The notes: generated from the sequence alone by a model not told the origin. Counted from the stretch's first letter, positions 1 through 8,872 are shown. The stretch is 64,000 nucleotides of DNA from Klebsiella terrigena (GCF_006539725.1 NZ_BJNO01000006.1:143846-207845), one strand, 5' to 3'. Numbers and translations are program-made.

Positions 1-2
1 AT

Positions 3-380
3 CGCCGGCTGCTACACCGGGGCGTGACTCAGGGGCGGATGCTGCTGCTTGCCTGCTGGCTCCATCTGGCCAGCGGCGCGGCGGTGTACCTCTGGCGCGA
101 CTCGCTTTGGTTCCTGCTGCCGATGGCCGGGGTGGCGCTCGCTTTCGCTATGGCGATCCCGCTGGTGCTCGGTTCGGCGCTCGGCGCCTACAGCGATTGT
201 CGCGGCACCGCCGGGGCCATTTTCGGTCTCGGTTACTATCTGCTGATTGGCCTCGGGCTGGCGCTGGTCGGCTGGGGGCAATCGCTGGGGGTGTCGCTGG
301 TGGTCTGTGCCGCGCTCGGCGTCATCGCCGGTATCCGCTATTTACCCTGTTTCGCCGAAAAGAGCGCGGGCGCCGCTTAG
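3..380 (+). CDS. MFS transporter, C-terminal part (partial gene)
   Basis: The reading frame is open from the left edge (frame of base 3) to a TAG at 378-380, so only the C-terminal part of the protein is visible. The residues are strongly hydrophobic and form about four membrane helices. The segment around 'GAYSDCRGTAGAIFGLG' resembles the RGTASAL-type motif near the last helices of Bcr/CflA drug-resistance MFS exporters. An internal ATG at 24 is probably not the real start, because coding sequence continues upstream of it. It converges on the sugar ABC ATPase gene. The substrate cannot be told from this fragment. Confidence 0.6.
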   Translation, partial: RRLLHRGVTQGRMLLLACWLHLASGAAVYLWRDSLWFLLPMAGVALAFAMAIPLVLGSALGAYSDCRGTAGAIFGLGYYLLIGLGLALVGWGQSLGVSLVVCAALGVIAGIRYLPCFAEKSAGAA

Positions 381-389
381 GGCACCCGC
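366..389. terminator. hairpin between convergent genes
   Basis: GCGGGCGCC (366-374) pairs with GGCACCCGC (381-389) apart from one mismatch, with the MFS stop codon in the loop. It sits between two convergent genes and could end transcription from both sides. There is no T run. Confidence 0.35.
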
Positions 390-394
390 GTCAG

Positions 395-1480
395 CTAGTT
401 CTCCTCCGCCAGCCGCCTGCCGCTGGCGGCATCGAAGAGATGGATTTTCTCGCGCCGGGCAGTGAGATTCAGCGGCTGCTGGAGCCGGGCGTCAATGCGT
501 CCGGCGACCTGCACGTGAACCGGGAATCCCTGCCAATCGAGATGCAGCAGGGTGGACTCCCCGGTGACCTCCATAATTTTGACCGTTCCGGGCAGGCCGT
601 CGGGGTCCGGCTGGATATCCTGCGGACGCAGGCCGACGGTGACCGGCGCGCTTCCCTGCGCCGCCGCCGCCCGATACCAGCGTTCCGGCAGCGCCAGCCA
701 CAGCTCGCCGCAGCGCACGCCGGGAACGCCGTCGCGGCTGGCTATCTCTCCCGCCAGCAGGTTCATCGGCGGCGAGCCGATAAAGCGGGCCACAAAGGTG
801 TTGCAGGGGCGATCGTAAATCTCCAGCGGCGGCCCCTGTTGGACGATAAGCCCCTCGCGCATCACCACGATTTGATCGGCCAGGGTCATGGCCTCAACCT
901 GATCGTGGGTAACGTAAATCATGGTGGTCTTAAAGCGCTGGTGCAGCGACTTGATCTCCGCCCGCAGCTCCATGCGCAGCTGGGCGTCAAGGTTGGAGAG
1001 CGGTTCATCAAACAGGAAAACCTGCGGGTTGCGCACCATCGCCCGGCCCATCGCCACGCGCTGGCGCTGGCCGCCGGAAAGCGCGCGCGGGTAGCGGGCC
1101 AGCAGCTTATCGATTCCCAGCAGGCTGGCGATATGCTGGACTTTGCTTTTCTGCGTCTCTTTATCGACCTTTTTAACCTGCATATGGAAGGCGAGGTTTT
1201 CGGCTACCGTCAGGTGCGGGTAGAGGGCGTAGCTCTGAAAAACCATCGCCACGTCGCGATCGGCGGGATCGAGATCGCCAATCGGCCGGCGGTTCATTAA
1301 TATCTCCCCGGCGGAAAGGGCCTCGAGCCCGGCCAGCAGCCGCAGCAGGGTCGATTTCCCGCAGCCGGAGGGCCCGACCAGCACCGTGAAGCTGCCGTCA
1401 GGAATGGTTAAATCCAGCGGCAGAAGCACCGTCTGTTTGCCGTAATGCTTGGCGACTTTTATCAGCTCAACGCTGGCCAT
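395..1480 (-). CDS. sugar ABC transporter ATP-binding protein (MalK/UgpC type)
   Basis: 361-residue ATPase that would power uptake of a carbohydrate by the two permeases encoded upstream. Walker A GPSGCGKST is at residues 36-44, the signature LSGGQ at 134-138, Walker B VFLFDEP at 154-160 and the switch histidine at 192. A C-terminal TOBE-like regulatory extension of about 120 residues is typical of MalK/UgpC. I chose the ATG at 1480 because GAGGAG lies just upstream and the conserved N-terminus (ASVELIKVAKHYG) begins there; the longer open frame adds 27 unlikely residues. The start overlaps the end of the kinase gene by 14 bases. Last gene of the five-gene leftward operon. Confidence 0.88.
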   Translation of the reverse strand: MASVELIKVAKHYGKQTVLLPLDLTIPDGSFTVLVGPSGCGKSTLLRLLAGLEALSAGEILMNRRPIGDLDPADRDVAMVFQSYALYPHLTVAENLAFHMQVKKVDKETQKSKVQHIASLLGIDKLLARYPRALSGGQRQRVAMGRAMVRNPQVFLFDEPLSNLDAQLRMELRAEIKSLHQRFKTTMIYVTHDQVEAMTLADQIVVMREGLIVQQGPPLEIYDRPCNTFVARFIGSPPMNLLAGEIASRDGVPGVRCGELWLALPERWYRAAAAQGSAPVTVGLRPQDIQPDPDGLPGTVKIMEVTGESTLLHLDWQGFPVHVQVAGRIDARLQQPLNLTARREKIHLFDAASGRRLAEEN

Positions 1481-2429
1481 CGGCGGTCTCCTCAATATGG
1501 TGTTGCAGGGTTCGCCAGTCGGGATAGTGGCGGGGGGAGGTACTAATGGCGTGCGCGGCAACGGCGTTGCCCCAGCGCAGCGCCTGGGCTGCCGGCTGGC
1601 CGCTTAGCAGCCCGGCGAGAAAGCCGGCGTTAAAGCTGTCGCCCGCGCCGATGGTGTCAATCACCTCGACCGGCTTCACCGCCGCGCGGTCGCCGCGCTC
1701 GGCGGTCCACCACCAGGCCCCGTCGGCGCCGCATTTGACGATGCAGCCTCCCCGGCCGCTGAGGCGCGACGCCAGGCTGCGGGCCGCCTGCGGCAGGTCG
1801 CTCATCGCGGCGAGTCCGAGGGTTTCAACTTCATTGAGCAGCAGCCAGTCGCAATCGGCCAGCCACTGGTTCACCGCTTCGCGCAGCGCCGGATCCCAGC
1901 TTTGCGGCGGCCAGCCGGTATCCACGGCGACCTGGAAGCCGCGCTGGCGCAGCGTCCGCAGCAGCCCCGGATAGTCCGGCAGCAGAGCGGTGCATAAAAA
2001 GGTCCCGCAGAGCAGGACGATATCGCCGGCCGTTGCCCGTTCCGGAAGCTGGGCGAGAACATCCTCCGCCGACAGGCGGGTGATATGCCCGTAGTTGCTG
2101 AGGAAGGAGCGCTCTTTATCGGGATGGGTAACCGCCACCGTCAGCGAGGTTTCGCAGGAGTACTGCGGCCAGCGTTCGGCGCTGCCGGGAAACTGGGCCG
2201 CCAGCCAGGCGGTAAAGGCGTCATCGCCCTGGCAGCCGATGGTGCGATGCGGGATCTGCATGGCGGCCAGCGCGAGGGCGCAGTTGCCCGCCGAGCCACC
2301 GGGGCGCAGGGCGCTGTGCTCCAGCATCACCTCCGTGCCCGGCAGGGGCCACTGCGCGAGGGTCCCCATAATCAAATCAATATTGTAATTGCCCGCGATA
2401 TAGAGCACGGGCGCGGTGAGCTTGTGCAT
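1467..2429 (-). CDS. PfkB-family carbohydrate kinase
   Basis: 320-residue ribokinase-family sugar kinase, expected to phosphorylate the sugar brought in by the surrounding ABC transporter. The glycine-rich first signature (GGSAGN, residues 44-49) and the second signature DTIGAGDSFNAGF are present, with the catalytic base Asp264 in GAGD (261-264). It lies between the permease and the ATPase genes of the transporter, starting 2 bases after the permease stop. This order suggests one sugar-utilisation operon. The sugar is unknown; PfkB kinases act on ribose, fructose, KDG, nucleosides and others. Confidence 0.85.
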   Translation of the reverse strand: MHKLTAPVLYIAGNYNIDLIMGTLAQWPLPGTEVMLEHSALRPGGSAGNCALALAAMQIPHRTIGCQGDDAFTAWLAAQFPGSAERWPQYSCETSLTVAVTHPDKERSFLSNYGHITRLSAEDVLAQLPERATAGDIVLLCGTFLCTALLPDYPGLLRTLRQRGFQVAVDTGWPPQSWDPALREAVNQWLADCDWLLLNEVETLGLAAMSDLPQAARSLASRLSGRGGCIVKCGADGAWWWTAERGDRAAVKPVEVIDTIGAGDSFNAGFLAGLLSGQPAAQALRWGNAVAAHAISTSPRHYPDWRTLQHHIEETADGQR

Positions 2430-2431
2430 AG

Positions 2432-3271
2432 TTATCCTTTACTTCCACCGTTAGTGAGGCCGCTGACCAGCGTTTTTTGTAACCAGATAGCGATAAACAG
2501 AGGCGGGACCGAGGCGAGAATGCCGACGGCAGCCACCAGACCGTCGTCGGTGGCGCGTCCGGCGGTGAACCCGGCGATAGTGACCGGCAGGGTTTGAGCG
2601 GCGATATTGCTGGTAAACAGCAGCGAATAGAAAAACTCATCCCACGCCAGCAGCCAGCCAAACAGCGCCGAGGCGCCGAGCATCGGTTTCGCCAGCGGTA
2701 TGGTGATGCGCAGCAGCACCTGCCAGACCCTCAGTCCGTCGAGGCGCGCGGCCTGTTCAATATCCTGCGGCAGCGCGTCAAACTGGTTTTTCACCATCCA
2801 GGTGAGGAACGGCATAATCAGCGAGCAGTAGACCAGCACCAGCCCGCTGCGGGTATTGAGCAGCCCGAAGTGTTCGAGAATAAAGTACAGCGGCAGGACG
2901 AAGGCCACCGGCGGCACCATGTAAATCCCCAGCCCGGCGTACAGCCAGCCGTCGCGGCCAGGATAGCGCGAGAAGCTGAAGGCGGCGGGCACCGCCAGCA
3001 GCAGCGAGACCAGCGTCGCCCCGGCGGCGACCAGCAGGCTGTTGCGCAGCGCGGGTAAAAATAGCGCTCCCGGCTCGCCGGGCTGCAGGGAGAGCAGGCG
3101 GCCGTAGCGGCTAAAGTCCCACTCCCCCGGCAGCCACTCCAGCGGCACGCGGGTCAGATCGGCGGGAGTGCTGACGCTCATTAAAAATAGCCACAGCATC
3201 GGCGCGAGAGTGGACAGGGCGACCAGCAGCGCCGCCAGATAGCGCAGCAGAGTGCGGATTTTACGCTTCAT
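2432..3271 (-). CDS. sugar ABC transporter permease (MalG type)
   Basis: 279-residue inner-membrane permease with about six helices. The EAA loop EQAARLDG (172-179) followed by the conserved IPLAKP contacts the ATPase and marks the MalG/UgpE branch of carbohydrate permeases. The start overlaps the partner permease gene by 11 bases, so the two are translationally coupled. Substrate unknown. Confidence 0.88.
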   Translation of the reverse strand: MKRKIRTLLRYLAALLVALSTLAPMLWLFLMSVSTPADLTRVPLEWLPGEWDFSRYGRLLSLQPGEPGALFLPALRNSLLVAAGATLVSLLLAVPAAFSFSRYPGRDGWLYAGLGIYMVPPVAFVLPLYFILEHFGLLNTRSGLVLVYCSLIMPFLTWMVKNQFDALPQDIEQAARLDGLRVWQVLLRITIPLAKPMLGASALFGWLLAWDEFFYSLLFTSNIAAQTLPVTIAGFTAGRATDDGLVAAVGILASVPPLFIAIWLQKTLVSGLTNGGSKG

Positions 3272-4172
3272 ATTCGGTGCTCCGGCGGCGCTGGCGCAGC
3301 AGCATAAACAGATACAGGGCGATCAGCAGGGCGCACATCAGGGTCATCAGAATGGCGTAGGCCGCGCCGCTGCCCGCCCGCAGATAGCTGAAGGACTCCT
3401 GATAGACGAAAAAGCTGAGGGTTTTGGTGCTGTCGAGCGGGCCGCCGCGGGTCATCACGTAGATGATATCGAACACCTTGAAGGCGTCGATGGTCCGCAG
3501 CACCAGCGCCACGCCCAGCGGGGCGGCGATGGCCGGGAAGGTGATGGCGCGAAAGCGCCGCCACGATCCGGCCCCGTCGAGGCGCGCCGCCTCGTACAGA
3601 TCCTCAGGAATGGACTGCAGCGCCGCCAGCACCAGCAGCGTGACCAGCGGATAGTTTTTCCAGATATCCGCCAGCATCACCGCATTCAGCGCCGAGTCCG
3701 GCGACCCCAGCCAGCTGCGATAGCCGTCGATGATCCCCAGCTGGGTGAGCAGCGCGTTAATGCTGCCGTAGTCCGGGTTAAAGTTAAGCCGCCACATCAT
3801 CGCGTTCACGATGGTCGGCAGCGCCCAGGGCAATATCACCAGCACCCGCAGGATATTGCGTCCGACAAAGCGCTGATTGAGCAACAGCGCGACCAGCACG
3901 CCGATAACGCCCTCAATGGCGACGGAGACCACGGTAAAGTAGAGCGAACGGGCGAAGGCGGCGCGAAAATCCGGGTCGGTCAGAGCATAGAGATAGTTTT
4001 CCAGCCAGACGTAGTTCGTCGCCTCACCGTTTCCCACCAGCGCGGTATCGGTAAAACTCAGCCACAGGGTGCGCGCCAGCGGCCAGGCCGTCAGCAGAAA
4101 CATCGCTACCAGCATGGGCGCCAGCAGCACCCATGCCTGACGACGCTCGCGTTGTTGCAAACTCAGCATCAA
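3261..4172 (-). CDS. sugar ABC transporter permease (MalF/UgpA type)
   Basis: 303-residue inner-membrane permease with six predicted helices and the EAA motif EAARLDG at 194-200, followed by a Phe-Pro (ITFPAI) typical of MalF/UgpA-type subunits. It would form a heterodimer with the MalG-type permease encoded just downstream. It starts 6 bases after the binding-protein stop, with AAGGAG as a good ribosome binding site. Confidence 0.88.
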   Translation of the reverse strand: MMLSLQQRERRQAWVLLAPMLVAMFLLTAWPLARTLWLSFTDTALVGNGEATNYVWLENYLYALTDPDFRAAFARSLYFTVVSVAIEGVIGVLVALLLNQRFVGRNILRVLVILPWALPTIVNAMMWRLNFNPDYGSINALLTQLGIIDGYRSWLGSPDSALNAVMLADIWKNYPLVTLLVLAALQSIPEDLYEAARLDGAGSWRRFRAITFPAIAAPLGVALVLRTIDAFKVFDIIYVMTRGGPLDSTKTLSFFVYQESFSYLRAGSGAAYAILMTLMCALLIALYLFMLLRQRRRSTEYEA

Positions 4173-4178
4173 AACTCC

Positions 4179-5426
4179 TTAACGCAGGCGGGCCGCGCTT
4201 TTATCAACGGTCTGCATGGCGGCTTCCGGGGCTTCTTTACCCTGAAGCACCGACTGAAGCTGCTGCTGCAGGGTGTTGGAGAGCCGCGAATAGTCGGCGG
4301 TTTCCGGGCGCGAGAGCATCACGTTCAGCGATTTGTCCGCGGCGACGATCAGGCTCTCCTGGCCCTGGGCAACCGCCGGGTCGTGGTAGGAGGATTTCCA
4401 CACCGGCAGGCTGAGTTTGGCGTATTTATCCTGCACCGGCTGCGAGGTCAGGTAGTGGATATACTGCCACGCCTGCTCCGGGTGCTGGCTGGCTTTGGCA
4501 ATGCCTAAGCCCATCGAGCCGTTGACGGCGCCGGCTCTATCCGGGGTATCGCCGGGGGCGGGAATAATGCCGACGTCACCGGCGACTTTACTCTGTTTGG
4601 GGTCGTTGGCCATGTTGTACATATAGGTCCAGTTCAGCGCGAACGCCGCGTCGCCGTTGGAGAAGGCTTTACGCACGTCCTCTTCGAGATATTCGCGGGA
4701 GGCGGGGTTGGTCAGGCCGTCGTCCAACGATTTCTTCATCAGCGTGACCGCTTTGAGCGAAGCCGGCGTTGAGAAGTCGAGCTTGCCGTCCTGGTAGAAC
4801 TTGCCGCCGAAGCCGGAGACGAGGGTGGTGTAGTCGCAGACCAGGGCTTCCGCCTGGGACCAGCTCCAGACCAGCGGGTATTTCACCACGCCTTTATCTT
4901 TAAGAATTTTGGCGTCGTCCAGCACCTGCTGCCAGGTGGTTGGCACCTGCTTGATGCCCGCCTTTTCGAGCATGGCTTTGTTGTAGTAGAGGTACTTGGT
5001 GTCGAGGATCCACGGCATCCCGAGGGTTTTGCCTTTGTAGACCACGGTATTCATTGCGCCAGGGAACACCTTCTCCCGCTCGTCGGCGGGGATCCGCGCC
5101 GAGACGTCCTGCAGCAGGTCGAAGCGGCTAAACTCCGCCGGCCAGATGGCATCGAAGAGCACCACGTCATAGCCGTTACCGCCGGCGCCGCGCGCCGCGA
5201 CAATTTTGTCATGCAGCGCTTCATAGGGGACGAACTCGAGGTTGATCTTAATATCCGGGTTCTGCTTTTCGAAGTCGGCGGTCATCGCACGAATATCGTT
5301 TTCGCTGTACGCCGCCTGGGTCATAAACAGGGCGTTGACCTGGGTGGCGGCCGCGGCCGCGCTGCCGCTGATGACGAGCATAGCCAACAAACCGGCCTTC
5401 ACCCGAAGTGTGCTGTGGTATTTCAT
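4179..5426 (-). CDS. extracellular sugar-binding protein of ABC transporter
   Basis: 415-residue periplasmic solute-binding protein (family 1, MalE/UgpB-like). An N-terminal signal peptide with Lys/Arg, a hydrophobic core and an Ala-rich cleavage region is evident in the first 28 or so residues. The body shows the usual features of the family: a D-V-V-L-F-D segment, a NWTYMY segment and a GIIPAPG segment. First gene of the leftward operon (binding protein, permease, permease, kinase, ATPase). A perfect inverted repeat lies 40 bases upstream, between it and the divergent ROK regulator. Confidence 0.88.
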   Translation of the reverse strand: MKYHSTLRVKAGLLAMLVISGSAAAAATQVNALFMTQAAYSENDIRAMTADFEKQNPDIKINLEFVPYEALHDKIVAARGAGGNGYDVVLFDAIWPAEFSRFDLLQDVSARIPADEREKVFPGAMNTVVYKGKTLGMPWILDTKYLYYNKAMLEKAGIKQVPTTWQQVLDDAKILKDKGVVKYPLVWSWSQAEALVCDYTTLVSGFGGKFYQDGKLDFSTPASLKAVTLMKKSLDDGLTNPASREYLEEDVRKAFSNGDAAFALNWTYMYNMANDPKQSKVAGDVGIIPAPGDTPDRAGAVNGSMGLGIAKASQHPEQAWQYIHYLTSQPVQDKYAKLSLPVWKSSYHDPAVAQGQESLIVAADKSLNVMLSRPETADYSRLSNTLQQQLQSVLQGKEAPEAAMQTVDKSAARLR

Positions 5427-5465
5427 GTGGCTCTCCGCTGTACTGAGAAAAAGGGGTTATGATTT

Positions 5466-5490
5466 ATTAAATCAATTTGATTGATTTAAT
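5466..5490. promoter_or_regulatory. perfect inverted repeat, probable ROK operator
   Basis: ATTAAATCAA (5466-5475) and TTGATTTAAT (5481-5490) form a perfect 10-bp dyad with a 5-base spacer. It sits between the divergent binding-protein and ROK genes, 40 bases from the former's ATG. Inference: operator for the ROK regulator controlling the sugar operon. Confidence 0.65.
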
Positions 5491-5649
5491 CGGGGCGACA
5501 ATACAGCCGCAAGGTCATTCGTGGCCCTTGGCATAAGCGTAGCAAAGCTTGTGCCATGCGAAAGTCCGCCCGAGAATGTGATTGCGGGATTTGTGACGAA
5601 GGCTAGAATTGCTGCATCAGGCGCCTGGGAAAGGCAAGGAAGGGAAAGA

Positions 5650-6822
5650 ATGAAAACATCGGGAACAAACCTTGAGCACGCGCGGGTGCACAACCGGCGG
5701 GTGGTGATTGAAGCCGTGCGCCTGCATGGCAAATTAACCCGCGCCGAGCTGGCGCGCTTGACCGCGCTGACCCCGCAAACGGTCTCTAATATTGTTGCCG
5801 AGCTGCAGCAGATGGAGATCCTCACCAGCCACGCGCCGCGGCGGGCGGCGGGGCGCGGACAACCCGCGGTGCCGGTGAGCCTCAACCCCTCCAGCGCGTG
5901 GTCTATTGGTATTCATCTCGATCACCAAACGCTGATCGTGGTACTGGTCGATCTCACCGGCGAGATCCATTTTCGCCGACTCATTTTGGTGCAAAAGCCC
6001 CAGCCTGGTGCCACCTTTGCGCGCATCGGCGAGGTGATACAGGAGCTGCGGACGCTGCCGGGGCTCGACTGGAGCCGGGTGCTGGGGATCGGCGTGGTGA
6101 TGCCCGGTCCCTTTGGCGTGGAGGGGATCTCATCCACCGGGCCGACGACCCTTAACGGCTGGGAGGGCGTGGACGTCGAATCCGAGCTGGCGCGGCTTAG
6201 CGGTCTGCCGGTCACCCTCGAAAACGACGCGACGGTGGCGGCCATCGGCGAGCGTTTTCACGGCGTTGCCCGCCACCTGAACTCCTTTGTCTATCTCTAT
6301 ATCGGCACCGGGCTGGGTGCCGGTATTTTTACCGATGGCCATATTTATACCGGGCATGCGCATAACGCCGGGGAGGTCGGGCATATCGTCATCCAGCCCG
6401 GCGGCCGGACGTGCTACTGCGGCAATCAGGGCTGCCTTGAGCGCTATGTTTCGCTGCAGGCGGCCTATGAGTTCTGCGGCCTTGACCCGTATCGGGCGCT
6501 GCCGGAAGATCTGCTGGCGGTAGATGAGGCGCTGTTCGACCGTTGGATTGACAGCGCGCTGCCGCCGCTGCGCCAGGCGATCAACCTGCTGGAGTGCGTC
6601 TTTGATGCCGAAACGGTGGTGGTGGGCGGGACGATGCCGGCGCCGCTGCTGGAAAAAGTGCTGGCGCGCCTGCCGCCGCTGTATCAGTCGGTGCGCGGGC
6701 GCTATCTGACGGGGATGCGGGTGAAAATGGGGATGACCGGCACCGATACCGCCGCGCTCGGCGCCGCCGCGTTGCCTATATTCGATGAGTTTAACCCGCA
6801 GTTTCAGGCGCTGATGAAGTAG
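5650..6822 (+). CDS. ROK-family transcriptional repressor
   Basis: 390-residue regulator of the NagC/Mlc/XylR type. A winged helix-turn-helix occupies roughly residues 15-60 (LTRAELARLTALTPQTVSNIV). The ROK sugar-kinase-like fold follows, with the ligand residues Asn192-Asp193, the GTGLGAGIF loop (219-227) and the zinc motif His245/Cys255-x-Cys257-x4-Cys262. The start at 5650 has AAGGAAGGGAAA just upstream and matches the family N-terminus; the open frame extends 43 unlikely residues further. It is divergent from the sugar ABC operon and very likely controls it through the dyad at 5466-5490. Confidence 0.87.
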   Translation: MKTSGTNLEHARVHNRRVVIEAVRLHGKLTRAELARLTALTPQTVSNIVAELQQMEILTSHAPRRAAGRGQPAVPVSLNPSSAWSIGIHLDHQTLIVVLVDLTGEIHFRRLILVQKPQPGATFARIGEVIQELRTLPGLDWSRVLGIGVVMPGPFGVEGISSTGPTTLNGWEGVDVESELARLSGLPVTLENDATVAAIGERFHGVARHLNSFVYLYIGTGLGAGIFTDGHIYTGHAHNAGEVGHIVIQPGGRTCYCGNQGCLERYVSLQAAYEFCGLDPYRALPEDLLAVDEALFDRWIDSALPPLRQAINLLECVFDAETVVVGGTMPAPLLEKVLARLPPLYQSVRGRYLTGMRVKMGMTGTDTAALGAAALPIFDEFNPQFQALMK

Positions 6823-6955
6823 TCCGGCGGCCGCTAGCGTGGCCGTCGGGACTCAGGCTTGAGATTGCGCAGGGCCTGGGCCGTCAGCTCGTCGCTAATC
6901 AGCCCGCTGGCTCAGGGAGCCGTCGCCCTCAAGAAGAGAGGCTCGTTTCGTCTTC

Positions 6956-7399
6956 TCAGGCTTTGGGCTGCGGCAGGCGATGGATCTGCAGTACCGCTTT
7001 TGCCGCTTCCTGACCCTTTTTCACGAAGTGCCCGCGATAAAAATCGATAAATTCGGCGGCAGGCTGGAAGTTGTGCGGCGTCAGAGAGACCGAGAACATC
7101 GGCACTTCCGTCGCCAGCTGCGCCTGCATCAGGCCGCTAACCACCGCCTGGGCCACGAAGTCATGGCGATAGATCCCGCCGTCAACCACCAGCGCGGCGC
7201 AGACGATGGCATCATAGCTGCCGCTTTTCGCCAGACGCTGGGCCAGCAGCGGCATTTCAAACGCCCCGGGAACGTCCCAGCTATCAACGGTGTATTCCAC
7301 CTGCTGACTATCCAGCTCCTGGCGGAATCCGCTCTCGGCCTGGCTGACGATATCCGCGTGCCAGTTGGCTTTGATAAAGGCGACTCTTAACGATGGCAT
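6956..7399 (-). CDS. 6,7-dimethyl-8-ribityllumazine synthase, second/type-II-like
   Basis: 147-residue lumazine synthase, which condenses the ribityl-aminouracil and dihydroxybutanone phosphate intermediates in the penultimate step of riboflavin synthesis. Family features seen: FIKANWHADI near the N-terminus, the DVPGAFEMP motif, the VVDGGIYRHDFV loop and the C-terminal FYRGHF. Divergence from the canonical enterobacterial RibE/RibH suggests the type II (RibH2-like) branch known from Brucella and Mesorhizobium. It stands alone with no other rib gene nearby, so it is likely a paralogue beside the normal nusB-linked gene. No FMN riboswitch was recognised upstream. Confidence 0.8.
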   Translation of the reverse strand: MPSLRVAFIKANWHADIVSQAESGFRQELDSQQVEYTVDSWDVPGAFEMPLLAQRLAKSGSYDAIVCAALVVDGGIYRHDFVAQAVVSGLMQAQLATEVPMFSVSLTPHNFQPAAEFIDFYRGHFVKKGQEAAKAVLQIHRLPQPKA

Positions 7400-7888
7400 G
7401 ACACACTCCTGTTAAACGGTCGGCATCAGGCGATGCGGACCCAATTATTGAGACCAGCAGGTCCTCGACTCCGCTATCGATACAGGGGACCTAAAAGGCC
7501 ACGCTTTCAGCGATATTGGCGACAACCTGGCTATCGGTCGGTTCGCGTTCTTTTAAAACTGAGCTCAAGGCAGATCTCGTTCTCCTCTGCGCCACCGCGC
7601 CTGAACGCGTCGAGCAGCGGTTCGGGTTGGATCCGTCTGTTAACATTATACTGTAATGTAAAGGGTCGATGCCCGCCTTTATCCAGCATGCTTTGCATAA
7701 TGTGGATAATTGACGCGTCGCGGGGGAGGTGGGCAGTATCCGCCATCATCCGCATCGGCAGCGCCCCGCAGGCGCTTCGTTTACCCCACGTTTCTGGCAA
7801 AGCTAAGTCATTTAAATACTTTGTTATTTTCCGTGTTATCTCACATCTTCGAAGGATAAAAGATAACGCGGAAACGGTATTTGCAGTA
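7400..7888. other. 489-base non-coding/relic region with operator-like repeat
   Basis: This stretch separates the divergent lumazine synthase and desaturase genes. It holds a hairpin AGGTCC/GGACCT (7459-7464 and 7487-7492), an open frame of 34 codons without a start (7452-7556, + strand) that could be the tail of a lost gene, and the dyad at 7643-7659. Open frames crossing it on both strands have no family features and look like chance. Confidence 0.4.
7643..7659. promoter_or_regulatory. inverted repeat upstream of desaturase operon
   Basis: ACATTA (7643-7648) and TAATGT (7654-7659) are inverted around TACTG, and the flanking bases extend the symmetry imperfectly. It lies 230 bases upstream of the desaturase ATG. 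Inference: binding site of an unidentified, possibly TetR-type, regulator. Confidence 0.4.
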
Positions 7889-8872
7889 ATGACCAAAAAA
7901 ACGTCTGTCTATTTGCACCCGCAGCAGCGCGACCTTATCCACCAGCTTTCACGCAGCCGCTTATGGCGCAGCGAACTTCCGACCTGGCTCCTGATTATCA
8001 CCATTTACGGCGGCTGGTTTGCCACCCTCGTATACTGGAAAACGCTGGGGCTGCTGCCGGCAACGCTGCTGCTGATCTGGTTTAGCGCCTGGTATATGTC
8101 GTTACAGCATGAGCTGATACACGGCCATCCGACGCGCTGGCCGCGCCTGAATCAGCTGCTGGGCATCCTGCCGCTGGCGGTGTGGTATCCCTACGGCCTG
8201 TACCGGGATTCGCATCTCGCGCACCACGATAATCACCATCTCACGCTGCCGGTCGATGATCCCGAATCCTACTATTTTACCGCCGAGAGCTGGCGGCGTT
8301 TCGCGCCCTGGCAGCGCCGGGTGATTCATCTGCGCAACACCTTTATCGGACGGCTGCTGCTGGCACCGCTGCTGGATATTGCGCAAACGCTCGTCAGCGC
8401 GTGGCGCGCCTTTCGCCTGCGCCAGAAGGCGGCGATGGCGATGTGGGCTACCCACGGCCTGCTGCTGGCCGGCCTGTTTGCGCTGATGGTGCACGTTGAG
8501 TTCTCGCCGCTCTATTTTGTCGCCGCCGTCAGCTATCCGGCGCTGGCGCTCACCAAGGTTCGCTCCTTCCTTGAGCATCGGGCCGCCGACGATCCGCTGG
8601 CGCGCTCGGTGATTAATGAAGCGGGGCTGGCGTGGCGGGTGCTGTTTCTTAACCTCAACTATCATTCAGTTCATCACGACCTGCCGGGGATCCCCTGGTA
8701 CGGATTGCGTAAACTTTATCTGCTCGAACGGGAGAGCTACCGGCAGCGTAACCACGGCTTTGTGGTGCGCGGCTATGGCGAATGGCTGCGGCGCTTTTCG
8801 TTTCGCGCGGTGGCGGTGAACGCCCATCCCGGCGTAAAAAAGCGGCCTGTCGCGGGGGAGAACCATGAATAA
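7889..8872 (+). CDS. membrane fatty acid desaturase
   Basis: 327-residue integral-membrane di-iron desaturase/hydroxylase. The three histidine boxes are present: His74-x3-His78 with His80 (HELIHGH), His109 to His117 (HLAHHDNHH), and His259-x2-His262-His263 (HSVHH). Hydrophobic segments lie at about 33-70, 90-103 and 185-225. I chose the ATG at 7889 (MTKKTSVYLH); the in-frame open region upstream has no family features and the ribosome site is weak. The stop overlaps the next ATG by 8 bases, so the PhnD-like protein is probably made together with it. The lipid substrate is unknown. Confidence 0.8.
   Translation: MTKKTSVYLHPQQRDLIHQLSRSRLWRSELPTWLLIITIYGGWFATLVYWKTLGLLPATLLLIWFSAWYMSLQHELIHGHPTRWPRLNQLLGILPLAVWYPYGLYRDSHLAHHDNHHLTLPVDDPESYYFTAESWRRFAPWQRRVIHLRNTFIGRLLLAPLLDIAQTLVSAWRAFRLRQKAAMAMWATHGLLLAGLFALMVHVEFSPLYFVAAVSYPALALTKVRSFLEHRAADDPLARSVINEAGLAWRVLFLNLNYHSVHHDLPGIPWYGLRKLYLLERESYRQRNHGFVVRGYGEWLRRFSFRAVAVNAHPGVKKRPVAGENHE

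Noticed and set aside
107..1300. A 397-codon + strand frame opposite the sugar ATPase gene
   Set aside because: Antisense shadow of a GC-rich gene; no recognisable motifs, and the minus strand carries clear Walker and LSGGQ motifs.
6834..6911. Minus-strand frame encoding ISDELTAQALRNLK before a stop
   Set aside because: Only 25 codons with an upstream stop; it may be a relic, but I recognise no family and cannot support a gene.
7400..7560. FMN riboswitch upstream of the lumazine synthase
   Set aside because: The conserved RFN-element core (AGGGCAGGGTG and its partners) is not present on either strand.
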